From positions 1 through 64,000 of the forward strand of contig NZ_VCQV01000014.1 in the NCBI RefSeq assembly GCF_007845645.1: a stretch of 64,000 nucleotides of DNA, given 5' to 3'. Position numbers and translations under genes: made by a program. The notes beneath the pieces were generated by a model. The model ran no database searches. It was not told the origin of the DNA and saw nothing but the letters and a program-made list of their open reading frames with translations. The stretch comes from Leekyejoonella antrihumi. GTDB lineage: Bacteria; Actinomycetota; Actinomycetes; Actinomycetales; Dermatophilaceae. Each line of letters starts with the position of its first letter. Positions within the stretch are counted from its first letter, which is position 1. This document shows positions 48,385-56,262 of this stretch, piece after piece.

Positions 48385-49554
48385 ATGACCACAGCACACA
48401 GAGTCGACGAGATCGTGCCGTCCGGCATCAGGGCCCTGATGATGATGGCGGCGCAGGCGGAGCGCAGGGGCGCCAGCGTGATCCACATGGAGGTGGGCCA
48501 ACCATACTTCGACACGCCCGCCCACATCAGATCGGCTGTCGCCGAACGGCTGGGCTCACACCTGCCCGGCTACACCCCCAACATCGGGCTCCTCAGCTTG
48601 CGCGAGGCAGTGGCGCGCAGAGTCGCCGAGCGAAACTCGATCTCGGTCTCCGTCGACAACGTGTGCATCACCTCCGGCGCCGTCATGGGAGTGGCGCTCG
48701 CGGTCCAGGCGTTGGTGAACCCCACCGACGAAGTGCTCGTGCCCGACCCCGGGTGGCCGAACTATCGTTCTGCGGTGACGGTGGCCGGGGGCACGGCAGT
48801 GAGCTATGCCCTCGAAGCATCCCGAGGCTTCTCGATCGACGTTTCCGCACTGGAGCGACTGATCACGGACCGCACCAAGCTGATCGTGGTGAACTCACCG
48901 TCGAACCCCACCGGCGCGGTCTTCGACGCACAGGCCATGCGGGACCTGTCCGACCTGGCCGAACAACGGGGCATCTACCTCCTGTCGGACGAGATCTACG
49001 AGGACCTCGTCTTCGAGGGCCGCCATCACTCCATTGTGCAGTTCGGGCTCACCGACCATGTCCTCATGCTGTCCGGGGTGTCCAAGTCGTATGCCATGAC
49101 GGGCTGGCGGCTGGGCTGGCTGGTGGCCGGTGAACCAGTCATCCAGGCGGCCGCCAAGCTCGTCGAACCACTCACCTCGTGCCCGGTGACCGTATCCCAA
49201 GTCGCGGCCGAGGTGGCGCTGACCGGTCCGCAGGACTGCGTCGAGTCGATGCGGGGCAGCTATGCCCAGACGCTCAGGGTCGTGGTCGATCTGCTCGGCC
49301 CCACCGGTCTGCTGGCCGTCGAGCCCCAGGGGGCGTTCTACGTGCTGGTCGACATCAGCAGCTCCGGGCGCAGCTCTGCCGAGTTCGCCGAAAGCCTGCT
49401 CGCCGCCCAGGGTGTAGCGGTGGCCCCGGGATCGACCTTCGGGCCCTTGTCCGATCGATACGTGCGGCTGTCCACCGCGCTGCCCGCGGACGCCGCCGCC
49501 GAGGGGTGCCGGCGAATCCTGGCTCACCTGGACGACCTCAGGCGCTCCGCGTAG
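48385..49554 (+). CDS. Class I/II aminotransferase (AspB-like)
   Basis: A 389-aa fold-type I aminotransferase with GQPYFDTPAHIR, NSPSNPTGAVFD, YLLSDEIYEDLVF and the Schiff-base lysine in LSGVSKSYAMTGWRLGW, matching the prokaryotic aspartate/aromatic aminotransferase group I-gamma. The amino donor is not certain. It converges on the permease gene, with 7 bp between stops, so no operon partner is indicated. Confidence 0.88.
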   Translation: MTTAHRVDEIVPSGIRALMMMAAQAERRGASVIHMEVGQPYFDTPAHIRSAVAERLGSHLPGYTPNIGLLSLREAVARRVAERNSISVSVDNVCITSGAVMGVALAVQALVNPTDEVLVPDPGWPNYRSAVTVAGGTAVSYALEASRGFSIDVSALERLITDRTKLIVVNSPSNPTGAVFDAQAMRDLSDLAEQRGIYLLSDEIYEDLVFEGRHHSIVQFGLTDHVLMLSGVSKSYAMTGWRLGWLVAGEPVIQAAAKLVEPLTSCPVTVSQVAAEVALTGPQDCVESMRGSYAQTLRVVVDLLGPTGLLAVEPQGAFYVLVDISSSGRSSAEFAESLLAAQGVAVAPGSTFGPLSDRYVRLSTALPADAAAEGCRRILAHLDDLRRSA

Positions 49555-49561
49555 CGGTGCC

Positions 49562-51142
49562 TCAGAGGGTGGCCTCAGGCCGCTTGTGGTGCCGCATCAG
49601 GCTTGTCCTCCGTGTGGCCGTGGTCTTCAGGTCGCTCGGCGACATCAGCGCGAGGGCGGGATCGTCGAGCGGGTTCGAGGCTCCGACCTTGACCGCAGCA
49701 GGAGGCACGGACACGGCCGGTGATGCCTCGGGTGAGGTCCCACCCCCAGTCGGGGTCTCACCGCCGCGCCCGCGGCGCTGCATACGCACCTTGATCTCGT
49801 AGGCGATCAGCGTCACCACCAGGGTGACGATGCTGAGCCAGAACTCGTTGCGCGTGTTGGGGTCGAACGCCATCGCGAGGATAATGGCCGCCATGGCGGC
49901 AATCGTCGCGTAGGACAGGCCGGGGAAAAGCCACATCTTCAGGGTCAGCGAGCCGGGGTCCTCGCGCTCCAGTCGGCGCCGCAGCACCACCTGCGACATG
50001 GCGATGGCGAGATAGACAAAGAGCGCGACCGCGCCATACGAGTTGACCAGGAAGTTGAAGACCAGATCCGGCGAGGTGTAGGCAGCGATGACGGACACGT
50101 AGCCGACCGTGGTCCCGGCGATGATCGCCTTGCGCGGCACCCCGGACTTGGACAGGCGGGTGAAGAACTTCGGCGCATCGCCGTTCCGGGTCAGGGCGAA
50201 GAGCATCCGCGATGACGTGTAGAGCGACGAGTTCAGGCAGGAGAGCACCGCGGTCAGGACGATGATGTTCATGATCGTCTCGACGCCGGGCACGTTCAGC
50301 TGGCCCAGCACTGCTGCATACGGACTGACACTGACGTTCTTGGCGTTCCAGTACTGCACCGACACGACGACGAAGATCGAGCCGACGTAGAAGGTCATCA
50401 CGCGCAGGACGATCGTCTTCATGGCCCGGGCGACCGCGGCCTTCGGCTCGGCCGACTCCGCGGCGGCGATCGTGACGATCTCGGCGCCGGTGTAGAACGC
50501 GATGCAGGGCACGACGGCCGCCAGCACAGCGCCCCAGCCCATCGGGGTGAACCCGCCGTGCGCGACGAGCTTGGACAGACCCGGCTCGGAGTGCGGCCAC
50601 AAGCCGGTCAGGTAGAGCACGCCGGCAGCCAGGAAGAGGGTGATCGCGATGACCTTGATCGAGGAGAACCAGTACTCGAACTCGCCGTAACTGCGGGCCG
50701 AGACCATGTTGGTGCCCGTCAGGACGACCAGGAGCCCGAAGCTGAGCACCCAGAGCGGCACGCTCGGGACCCAGAGTTGCAGGATGCGCCCGCCCGCCAC
50801 GGCCTCGACCGCGACGACAATGACGAAGAAGTACCAGTAGAGCCAGCCCACGGTGAAACCGGCGCGATCCCCCATGGCCTGCCGGGCATAGACGTAGAAG
50901 GAACCGAGCGCGGGACGGGCCACCGCCATCTCCGACAGCATCCGCATGACGAGCACCATGATCACTCCGCCGACGGCGAACGAGACGACGGCTCCTGGCC
51001 CGGCCGACTGGATGACCACGCCACTGCCGACGAAGAGACCCGCGCCGATCACTCCGCCCAGGGCGATCAGATTCATGTGGCGCTGTTTGAGCCCTTTGCC
51101 GAGCCCGGACTCCTCAGCCGATTCGATCTCGTCCGTGTGCAT
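49562..51142 (-). CDS. Amino acid permease, GABA-permease (AAT) type
   Basis: A 526-aa APC-superfamily transporter with 12 predicted transmembrane helices, the GLKQRHMNLIALGGVIGAGLFVGSG start typical of AAT permeases such as GabP, and a ~75-residue polar C-terminal tail. CGGAGGG precedes the ATG at 51142. It may import GABA or another amino acid. A link to the 4-hydroxybutyrate module 4 kb away is possible but not shown. Confidence 0.86.
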   Translation of the reverse strand: MHTDEIESAEESGLGKGLKQRHMNLIALGGVIGAGLFVGSGVVIQSAGPGAVVSFAVGGVIMVLVMRMLSEMAVARPALGSFYVYARQAMGDRAGFTVGWLYWYFFVIVVAVEAVAGGRILQLWVPSVPLWVLSFGLLVVLTGTNMVSARSYGEFEYWFSSIKVIAITLFLAAGVLYLTGLWPHSEPGLSKLVAHGGFTPMGWGAVLAAVVPCIAFYTGAEIVTIAAAESAEPKAAVARAMKTIVLRVMTFYVGSIFVVVSVQYWNAKNVSVSPYAAVLGQLNVPGVETIMNIIVLTAVLSCLNSSLYTSSRMLFALTRNGDAPKFFTRLSKSGVPRKAIIAGTTVGYVSVIAAYTSPDLVFNFLVNSYGAVALFVYLAIAMSQVVLRRRLEREDPGSLTLKMWLFPGLSYATIAAMAAIILAMAFDPNTRNEFWLSIVTLVVTLIAYEIKVRMQRRGRGGETPTGGGTSPEASPAVSVPPAAVKVGASNPLDDPALALMSPSDLKTTATRRTSLMRHHKRPEATL

Positions 51143-51329
51143 GTGCCCTCCGTGCTGGTCGACGACCCGCGCTCGTTCGCGCGTTGTAGGTGATGTGATT
51201 CCCCTCACGTCGGGGCCTCAGGCAACCGTAGAACCCGATGGCTGGCATTCTGAGTGCCAGTTTCACGTCGCTTGAGGGAGCCAGCAGTAGCGGTGCGCGC
51301 TGTGGATCGTTCGCACGGCGAGTGCGCAA

Positions 51330-51379
51330 TTGCACGGGCGGGAACCGGGTAGTATTTACTACATCGAGTCGTATTTACT
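51330..51379 (+). promoter_or_regulatory. Promoter with repeated GTATTTACT upstream of hemerythrin gene
   Basis: TTGCAC (51330-51335) and TATTTA (51353-51358) are 17 bp apart. GTATTTACT occurs at 51352-51360 and again at 51371-51379, 19 bp apart; the first copy covers the -10. A repressor bound to this pair would block transcription. The cognate regulator is not in the neighbourhood. Confidence 0.5.
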
Positions 51380-51412
51380 GAAGGACTCCACGGTGAGTTC
51401 AAGGAGATGCTG

Positions 51413-51886
51413 ATGGAGCAGGGCATGCTGGCCGCCGCGCTGGAGCGCGAACATCACGAGATCGACGGTGGCATCGAGACCTTCGTCGCGGCGATGTCGG
51501 AGGAAGGCCTCGACACGTCGCCCCTCACCGCTGCCATGGAGGGACTGCGGCGGCACATCTACCTCGAGGAGGAGTTCGTCTTCCCGGCGCTGCGCGCCGG
51601 CGGGATGGTCGCCCCGGTCTTTGTGATGCTGCGGGAGCACGGGCAGCTGTGGGCGACCCTCGATCTGCTTGCCATGCAACTGAAAGAGGACCCCAGGTCC
51701 AGTGTGGTTTACGAACTGTGTGACCAGCTGCTCGGTCAGTTGGATGCGCACAACACGAAGGAGGAGCCGATCATCTACCCGCAGGTGGATGCCGCCCTCG
51801 ACGACGCCACGACCGCACGGCTGACCGACTTCCTGGACTCGGGGAGTATGCCGGATGGTTGGGTGTGCGAGCGCACCGGCGCCTGA
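51413..51886 (+). CDS. Hemerythrin HHE-domain protein
   Basis: A 157-aa four-helix protein with the HHE pattern: EREHHEIDGGIE, LRRHIYLEEEFVFPAL, LREHGQLWATLD and LDAHNTKEEPIIYP, supplying the usual His/Glu/Asp di-iron ligands. AAGGAG at 51401-51406 fits the ATG at 51413 (six-base spacing) and not the one at 51407. Related proteins sense O2 or repair nitrosative damage; the role here is unknown. Confidence 0.87.
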   Translation: MEQGMLAAALEREHHEIDGGIETFVAAMSEEGLDTSPLTAAMEGLRRHIYLEEEFVFPALRAGGMVAPVFVMLREHGQLWATLDLLAMQLKEDPRSSVVYELCDQLLGQLDAHNTKEEPIIYPQVDAALDDATTARLTDFLDSGSMPDGWVCERTGA

Positions 51887-51938
51887 GCTCGACCTCCGTC
51901 TCGCACCCGTCCAGCATCTGACACACCTGGAGCACGCC

Positions 51939-52409
51939 ATGCCCCACGCCGCCCGCGCGATCCTGCTCGGCCTTTTCACGCTCTCGTCGGCGATCTGGGT
52001 CGGTGGTTATGTCGCCATCGCCGTGGTGGCAAGAGTCGCAGTGACCACCCTGAACGCCCCCGCGAAAGTGGCCTTCTTCCGGGCGCTGGGTCGCACCTAT
52101 GGCGTGGTCGCCAGTGTGGCCCTGGTCGTGATGCTGGGGACCGGCGCCGGCCTGATGACGCAGATCCACTGGGGCGGGACGGCATACGCCACCGCCGGCC
52201 TTGCCGTCCTGCTCGTGGTGGTGACCGTCGTGGGCGTGGCGCAGGCGCGCCGGATGACCCGCCTGCGACGCGCACTGCTCGATCGCCCGACCGATGAAGC
52301 CCTGGCCGCCCGTATCGACCGCGACGCGCGGGCGGCCGCCTGGTTGCGGGCGCTGATCGGCCTGCTCACGCTGGTGCTGATCGCCCTGGGTTCCGCGCTC
52401 GCCGGCTGA
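51939..52409 (+). CDS. Small integral membrane protein, four TM helices
   Basis: A 156-aa hydrophobic protein with four transmembrane helices (AILLGLFTLSSAIWVGGYVAIAVVARVAV; VVASVALVVMLGTGAGLM; a third in ATAGLAVLLVVVTVVGVAQ; and LIGLLTLVLIALGSALAG). It faintly resembles CopD/DUF2269-like membrane proteins but no motif is decisive. GGAG precedes the ATG at 51939; the gene follows the hemerythrin gene by 52 bp and may share its transcript. Confidence 0.72.
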   Translation: MPHAARAILLGLFTLSSAIWVGGYVAIAVVARVAVTTLNAPAKVAFFRALGRTYGVVASVALVVMLGTGAGLMTQIHWGGTAYATAGLAVLLVVVTVVGVAQARRMTRLRRALLDRPTDEALAARIDRDARAAAWLRALIGLLTLVLIALGSALAG

Positions 52410-52504
52410 GATCTGCGCCGCCGACCCGCTCCGAACTGGATCTTGGGCCGAATGCGGGGTAGGAATGAAGCGACCGTTTGCTCAACAGCAAGGAGCGCAG
52501 AAGC

Positions 52505-52714
52505 ATGGGCATCAAGGAAAACCTCTCGAACCTCATGAACAAGGGCAAGGGCAAGGCCCAGGAGTCCGCCGGCAAGGCGACCGGTGACCGGGACCAGGAA
52601 GCACAGGGGCGGGCAACGCAGACCGAGGCCGGCGTGAAGCAGGCCGGAGAGAACCTCAAGGACGGCGACATCAAGGGTGCCGCCAACGAGGCCAAGGACG
52701 CGTTCGACAACTAG
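52505..52714 (+). CDS. CsbD-family stress protein
   Basis: A 69-aa highly hydrophilic protein with Lys/Gln/Ala-rich CsbD repeats (MNKGKGKAQESAGKATGDRDQEAQGRATQTEAGVKQAGENLKD), the general-stress CsbD family of unknown biochemical role. AAGGAG lies at the expected distance before the ATG at 52505. Confidence 0.88.
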   Translation: MGIKENLSNLMNKGKGKAQESAGKATGDRDQEAQGRATQTEAGVKQAGENLKDGDIKGAANEAKDAFDN

Positions 52715-52810
52715 TTCGCAGCGCACCGGCATACCCGGCGCGGAGGCGGTGGCCACCCAGGTGGTCACCGCTTTGCTGTCCTACGGGCGAGACTGTGCAA
52801 GGCTGCGGGT

Positions 52811-53386
52811 ATGCAGCCGCGCTATCCCTATGCTGAACTCGCCGAGGTGCCGCAGGACATCCGCGAGATCATCCTCGAGGTCCAGGAGAAGTCAGGTTTC
52901 ATCCCGAACGTGTTCCTGCTGCTGGCTCGTCGGCCGGCGGAGTTCCGTGCGTTCTTCGCCTACCACGACGCGTTGATGGGGCGAGAGGAGTCACACCTGA
53001 GCAAGGGCGATCGCGAGATGATCGTGACCAGCATCTCCGGGGCCAACAGCTGCACCTACTGCGTCGTCGCGCACGGTGCGCTGCTGCGGATCTATGAGAA
53101 GAAGGCGTTGGTCGCCGATCAGGTCGCCACCAACTTCCGGACGGCGGACATCACCGCACGGCAGCGCGTCATGCTGGAGTTCGCGCACAAGGTCAACGCT
53201 TCCAGTGACGAGGTCGACGACGCCGACTTTGCGGCCCTACGCGCGCATGGCTTCGACAACGAGGACGCCTGGGACATCGCGTCGATCACCGCGTTCTTCG
53301 GGCTGAGCAACAGGGTCGCGAGCACGACCAGACTGATGCCGAACGTCGAGTTCTACCTGATGGGGCGGGTGCCGAGACAGAAGTAG
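52811..53386 (+). CDS. AhpD-like peroxidase-related protein
   Basis: A 191-aa carboxymuconolactone-decarboxylase/AhpD-fold protein with the redox motif NSCTYCVVAHG (CxxC plus His) and the FFAYHDALMG and FGLSNRVASTTRLMPN segments of the 'uncharacterised peroxidase-related' family. It likely reduces peroxides using a thiol partner. Stand-alone gene with ATG 10 bases after a GCAAGG. Confidence 0.88.
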   Translation: MQPRYPYAELAEVPQDIREIILEVQEKSGFIPNVFLLLARRPAEFRAFFAYHDALMGREESHLSKGDREMIVTSISGANSCTYCVVAHGALLRIYEKKALVADQVATNFRTADITARQRVMLEFAHKVNASSDEVDDADFAALRAHGFDNEDAWDIASITAFFGLSNRVASTTRLMPNVEFYLMGRVPRQK

Positions 53387-53409
53387 CCCACGGTCGGCCG
53401 CCCGGTGGG

Positions 53410-54217
53410 TCAGGTGGAGGGCAGGCGCTTGTCCACGGCGTTGACGAGCGTGTTCTGCAGGCTGGCCGGCACCGTGGCCGCGATGTCCTCGAAGGTCACC
53501 CGTGCCCGGACGGTGCCGCGCGAAAGATAGGTCGGCTGCAGGTACAGGGTTGCCGTGTGCCCGTTGGCGCTCAGCTTGATCGATGCCCCGATCGAGCCCT
53601 CCACGCTGGCCGGCTGGCCCGCTGCTGGGCCCCTGGTGGCCGTGACCGCAATGTCCCCGATCGAGCCGCCCGCAGGGGGCGCTGTCCTTCAGTTGCGTGC
53701 GCATCGCCGTCGCGAGGCAGGTTTGCAGCTTCTTGGGGTTGTTGAATGCGTCTCGATGCTGGGTGATCGGGTCGTCGGACGTGAAGCTGTCGGCACCTGA
53801 GGAGATGGGCGCGTGGCCCTTGTTGAAGTCGTCCGACGTGGCTGTCCCGACCTTGTCGGCGGAAGTGTCCTTCAGGCCGATGCAGGTGTCGACCGCCGCA
53901 CCCGAAGTCGGGTCGTCGCTTTCGGTGTTGGTGGCTGGCTCCCACCCGCTCGGCAGGTCGGAGTCGACAAGCAGCATCGTCTTCAGCGCGGCCCGATGCG
54001 GTGCACCCGCAGACTCTGGTGACGCCGAGGCCGGTGACGTGTCGCTGACGGACGGTGCCGAGCCCGCTGCCGATGCCGCAGCCGAGTTCGACGTAGGGGC
54101 AGCGGGTTTGGTTGCTCCACTCGGAGCGCCGCCGGAGCATCCGCAGAGGGCGACGGTGGCCAAGATCGTGGTGACAGCGCAAGGGCGCGAGGTCGCCGAT
54201 CCAGGTTGCTCACAGAA
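53410..54217 (-). pseudogene. Secreted lipoprotein gene with two frameshifts
   Basis: The intact core (54163 to about 53680, minus strand) encodes a Ser/Ala/Pro-rich linker then a globular part with LLVDSDLPSGWEP and DTCIGLKD. Near 53680 the frame breaks, and the natural C-terminal end continues in another frame (GSIGASIKLSANGHTATLYLQPTYLSRGTVRARVTF to 53410). At the 5' side a GTG at 54211 begins a basic leader that needs a one-base change near 54180 to join VTTILATVALCGCSGG, a lipoprotein signal with lipobox. No family was recognised. Either a recent pseudogene or base-calling errors. Confidence 0.6.
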
Positions 54218-54350
54218 AAACCGTACCTGGCAGTAAATCCGGCGATCTGTTCAAGCTCTGAGCCCCCACCCACGCCTCATCTGTGGTTATCTTCAAAAGG
54301 CGGCAATGACGCCGCCAAACCGAGATCACCGAGCACTTCAAGGAGTGAGC

Positions 54351-54749
54351 ATGGGCTTCGAGGACGAGAACCAGCAGAACAACGACAACGGTCAGGGCGG
54401 CCAGCAGGGTGGCGACTCCGGCGGCTTCGGTGGTGGCGGTGACCAGGGCGGCCAGCAGGGTGGCGGTCAGGGTGGCGACTCCGGTGGCTTCGGTGGTGGC
54501 GGTGACCAGGGCGGCCAGCAGGGCGGCGGCGGTGACCAGGGCGGCCAGCAGGGCGGCGGTGGTGACCAGGGCGGCCAGCAGGGCGGCGGTGGTGACCAGG
54601 GCGGCCAGCAGGGCGGCGGTGGTGACCAGGGCGGCCAGCAGGGCGGCGACTCCGGTGGCTTCGGTGGTGGCGGTGACCAGGGCGGCCAGCAGGGCGGCGG
54701 TGGTGACCAGGGCGGCGACCAGGGCGACAACGAAGGCGGCGGCTTCTAA
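54351..54749 (+). CDS. Gly/Gln/Asp repeat low-complexity protein
   Basis: A 132-aa protein made almost wholly of Gly, Gln and Asp after a short MGFEDENQQNNDNG start. A ten-residue unit GGGGDQGGQQ is repeated about eight times, interrupted by three GDSGGFGG blocks, with a DNEGGGF end. The DNA carries a matching 30-bp tandem repeat (ggtgaccagggcggccagca). AAGGAG precedes the ATG. There is no signal peptide or fold; it is reminiscent of intrinsically disordered or phase-separating proteins. Repeat number probably varies between strains. Confidence 0.75.
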   Translation: MGFEDENQQNNDNGQGGQQGGDSGGFGGGGDQGGQQGGGQGGDSGGFGGGGDQGGQQGGGGDQGGQQGGGGDQGGQQGGGGDQGGQQGGGGDQGGQQGGDSGGFGGGGDQGGQQGGGGDQGGDQGDNEGGGF

Positions 54750-54923
54750 GCTGCCTGCTTGCAGCAGCGGCCGGTGCGGACACTGTTCGCGCCGGCCGTT
54801 TGCCGCGCCGTCCCTACAGGCGAGTTGCCGGCCTGCGGACTGGCCGGATTACGGCACGGCGGAGCACAATGAGGAAGTAGTCAACAAATCAACTATTGCG
54901 GTGGCCACACCGTTGGAGGCGTC

Positions 54924-55340
54924 ATGAAGTTCCGTAACCTACCCACGCGAGTCGCGACCGGCGCCTACATTCTGCATTCCGGATTGAGCAAATGGGATGG
55001 CGACGAGGAACAGGCTCAGGGCTTGCACGGGATGGCGGCGGGCGCCTACCCCTTCCTGCGCAGCATGAAGCCGACAACCTTCCTCAAGGCTTTGTCGGTG
55101 GGTGAGATGGTGACCGGCGTCCTTCTGCTGACGCCGCTGGTCCCGGCAAAGATCGCCGGCGCAGCGCTGACCGGATTCTCCGGCGGCCTGGTCGGCATGT
55201 ATGCGCGCACACCGGCCCTGCGCGAGCCGGGCAGCATGTGGCCGAGCCAGCAGGGCACCGCCATCAGCAAGGACGTCTGGATGCTCGGCATCGGAACCGG
55301 GCTGCTGATCGACGCGCTGGGCCGCAGACGAGGCGACTGA
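54924..55340 (+). CDS. DoxX-like membrane protein
   Basis: A 138-aa protein with three to four hydrophobic segments in the DoxX pattern: ATGAYILHSGLSKWDGD, ALSVGEMVTGVLLLTPLVPAKIAGAALTGFSGGLVGMY, WMLGIGTGLLIDAL. DoxX relatives take part in redox or thiol stress responses in mycobacteria. GGAGG precedes the ATG. Upstream AGTCAACAAATCAACT (54879-54894) carries a TCAAC direct repeat that could be a regulator site. Confidence 0.78.
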   Translation: MKFRNLPTRVATGAYILHSGLSKWDGDEEQAQGLHGMAAGAYPFLRSMKPTTFLKALSVGEMVTGVLLLTPLVPAKIAGAALTGFSGGLVGMYARTPALREPGSMWPSQQGTAISKDVWMLGIGTGLLIDALGRRRGD

Positions 55341-55413
55341 CGTCGATCCGCCAGGGCGCCCTGACCGGCGACCCGGGCCGTCAGCCGATGGGGGCGTCGT
55401 CGACAATGGCGTG

Positions 55414-56208
55414 ATGCGACTCATCACGGCCAATGTCAATGGCATTCGGGCGGCGGCTCGCCGTGGGGGACTGGAGTGGCTCGCCGCGCAGAACGCCGAT
55501 GCGATCGCCGTGCAGGAGGTTCGCGCGAGCGACGAGCAATTGGCCAAGGCGCTGGCCGGGACCGAGCTGACCACCTGGAACCTCGCGCATGCCCCCTCGG
55601 ATGTCGCCGGGCGGGCCGGCGTTGCGGTGCTGAGCCCGCACCCGGTCACCGCGCGCGAGTCCGGCCTGCACGACCACGAGCGCGGCGGGCGCTGGCTGGA
55701 AGCAGTCGTCGAGCCGGAGGGCGGTCACTCGGTGACGGTCGTGTCCGCATACGTCCACACCGGCGAGGCGGGCACCGCCAAGCAGCAGGAGAAGTATGCG
55801 TTCCTGGAGGCGATCACCGCCCGGCTTGCGCTGCTCAAGGAGCACGAGTCTGTCGTGCTGACCGGTGACCTCAACATCTGCCATCGCGACCTGGACCTGA
55901 AGAACTGGAAGGGCAACCGCGGCAAGGCGGGGTTCCTGCCGCAGGAGCAGGCCCACCTGTCCGGCTGGTTCGACGACGGCTGGGTGGACGTGCTGCGCAC
56001 GCAGGCGGGGGAGGTCGACGGCCCCTACACCTGGTGGTCCTGGCGTGGAAAGGCCTTCGACAACGACGCCGGTTGGCGCATCGATTACCAGATCGCCACG
56101 CCCGACCTGGCCGTCGGCGTGCGGCAGGCGTGGGTCGGGCGAGCGGCGACCTACGCGCATCGATGGAGTGATCACGCGGCCGTCGTGGTCGACTACGACC
56201 TGCCCTGA
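55414..56208 (+). CDS. xthA: Exodeoxyribonuclease III / AP endonuclease
   Basis: A 264-aa endonuclease/exonuclease/phosphatase-fold enzyme with ANVNGIRAA (metal-site Asn), VQEVR (Glu), SAYVHTGE, LTGDLNICHRDLDLKN (Asp/Asn), YTWWSWRG and RIDYQIAT, WSDHAAV (catalytic Asp-His). It cleaves at abasic sites and trims 3' ends in base-excision repair. GACAAT (55402-55407) ends six bases before the ATG at 55414, suggesting a leaderless mRNA; a GTG directly before is the alternative start. Confidence 0.93.
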   Translation: MRLITANVNGIRAAARRGGLEWLAAQNADAIAVQEVRASDEQLAKALAGTELTTWNLAHAPSDVAGRAGVAVLSPHPVTARESGLHDHERGGRWLEAVVEPEGGHSVTVVSAYVHTGEAGTAKQQEKYAFLEAITARLALLKEHESVVLTGDLNICHRDLDLKNWKGNRGKAGFLPQEQAHLSGWFDDGWVDVLRTQAGEVDGPYTWWSWRGKAFDNDAGWRIDYQIATPDLAVGVRQAWVGRAATYAHRWSDHAAVVVDYDLP

Positions 56209-56262
56209 CTCACCTTCCGCGACACCTCCCTCCAATCGGGCAGGGGTAGCGGCCGATGCTGA

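Noticed and set aside
49562-51142. GABA permease, class I aminotransferase and ALDH as a GABA-degradation operon
   Set aside because: The three genes are in different transcription units and the aminotransferase is AspB-like (class I), not the class III GabT type, so a GABA operon is not supported.
54400-54740. Regularly spaced repeats resembling a CRISPR array
   Set aside because: The repeats are contiguous in-frame codons for a Gly/Gln/Asp protein with no variable spacers, and no cas gene is present.
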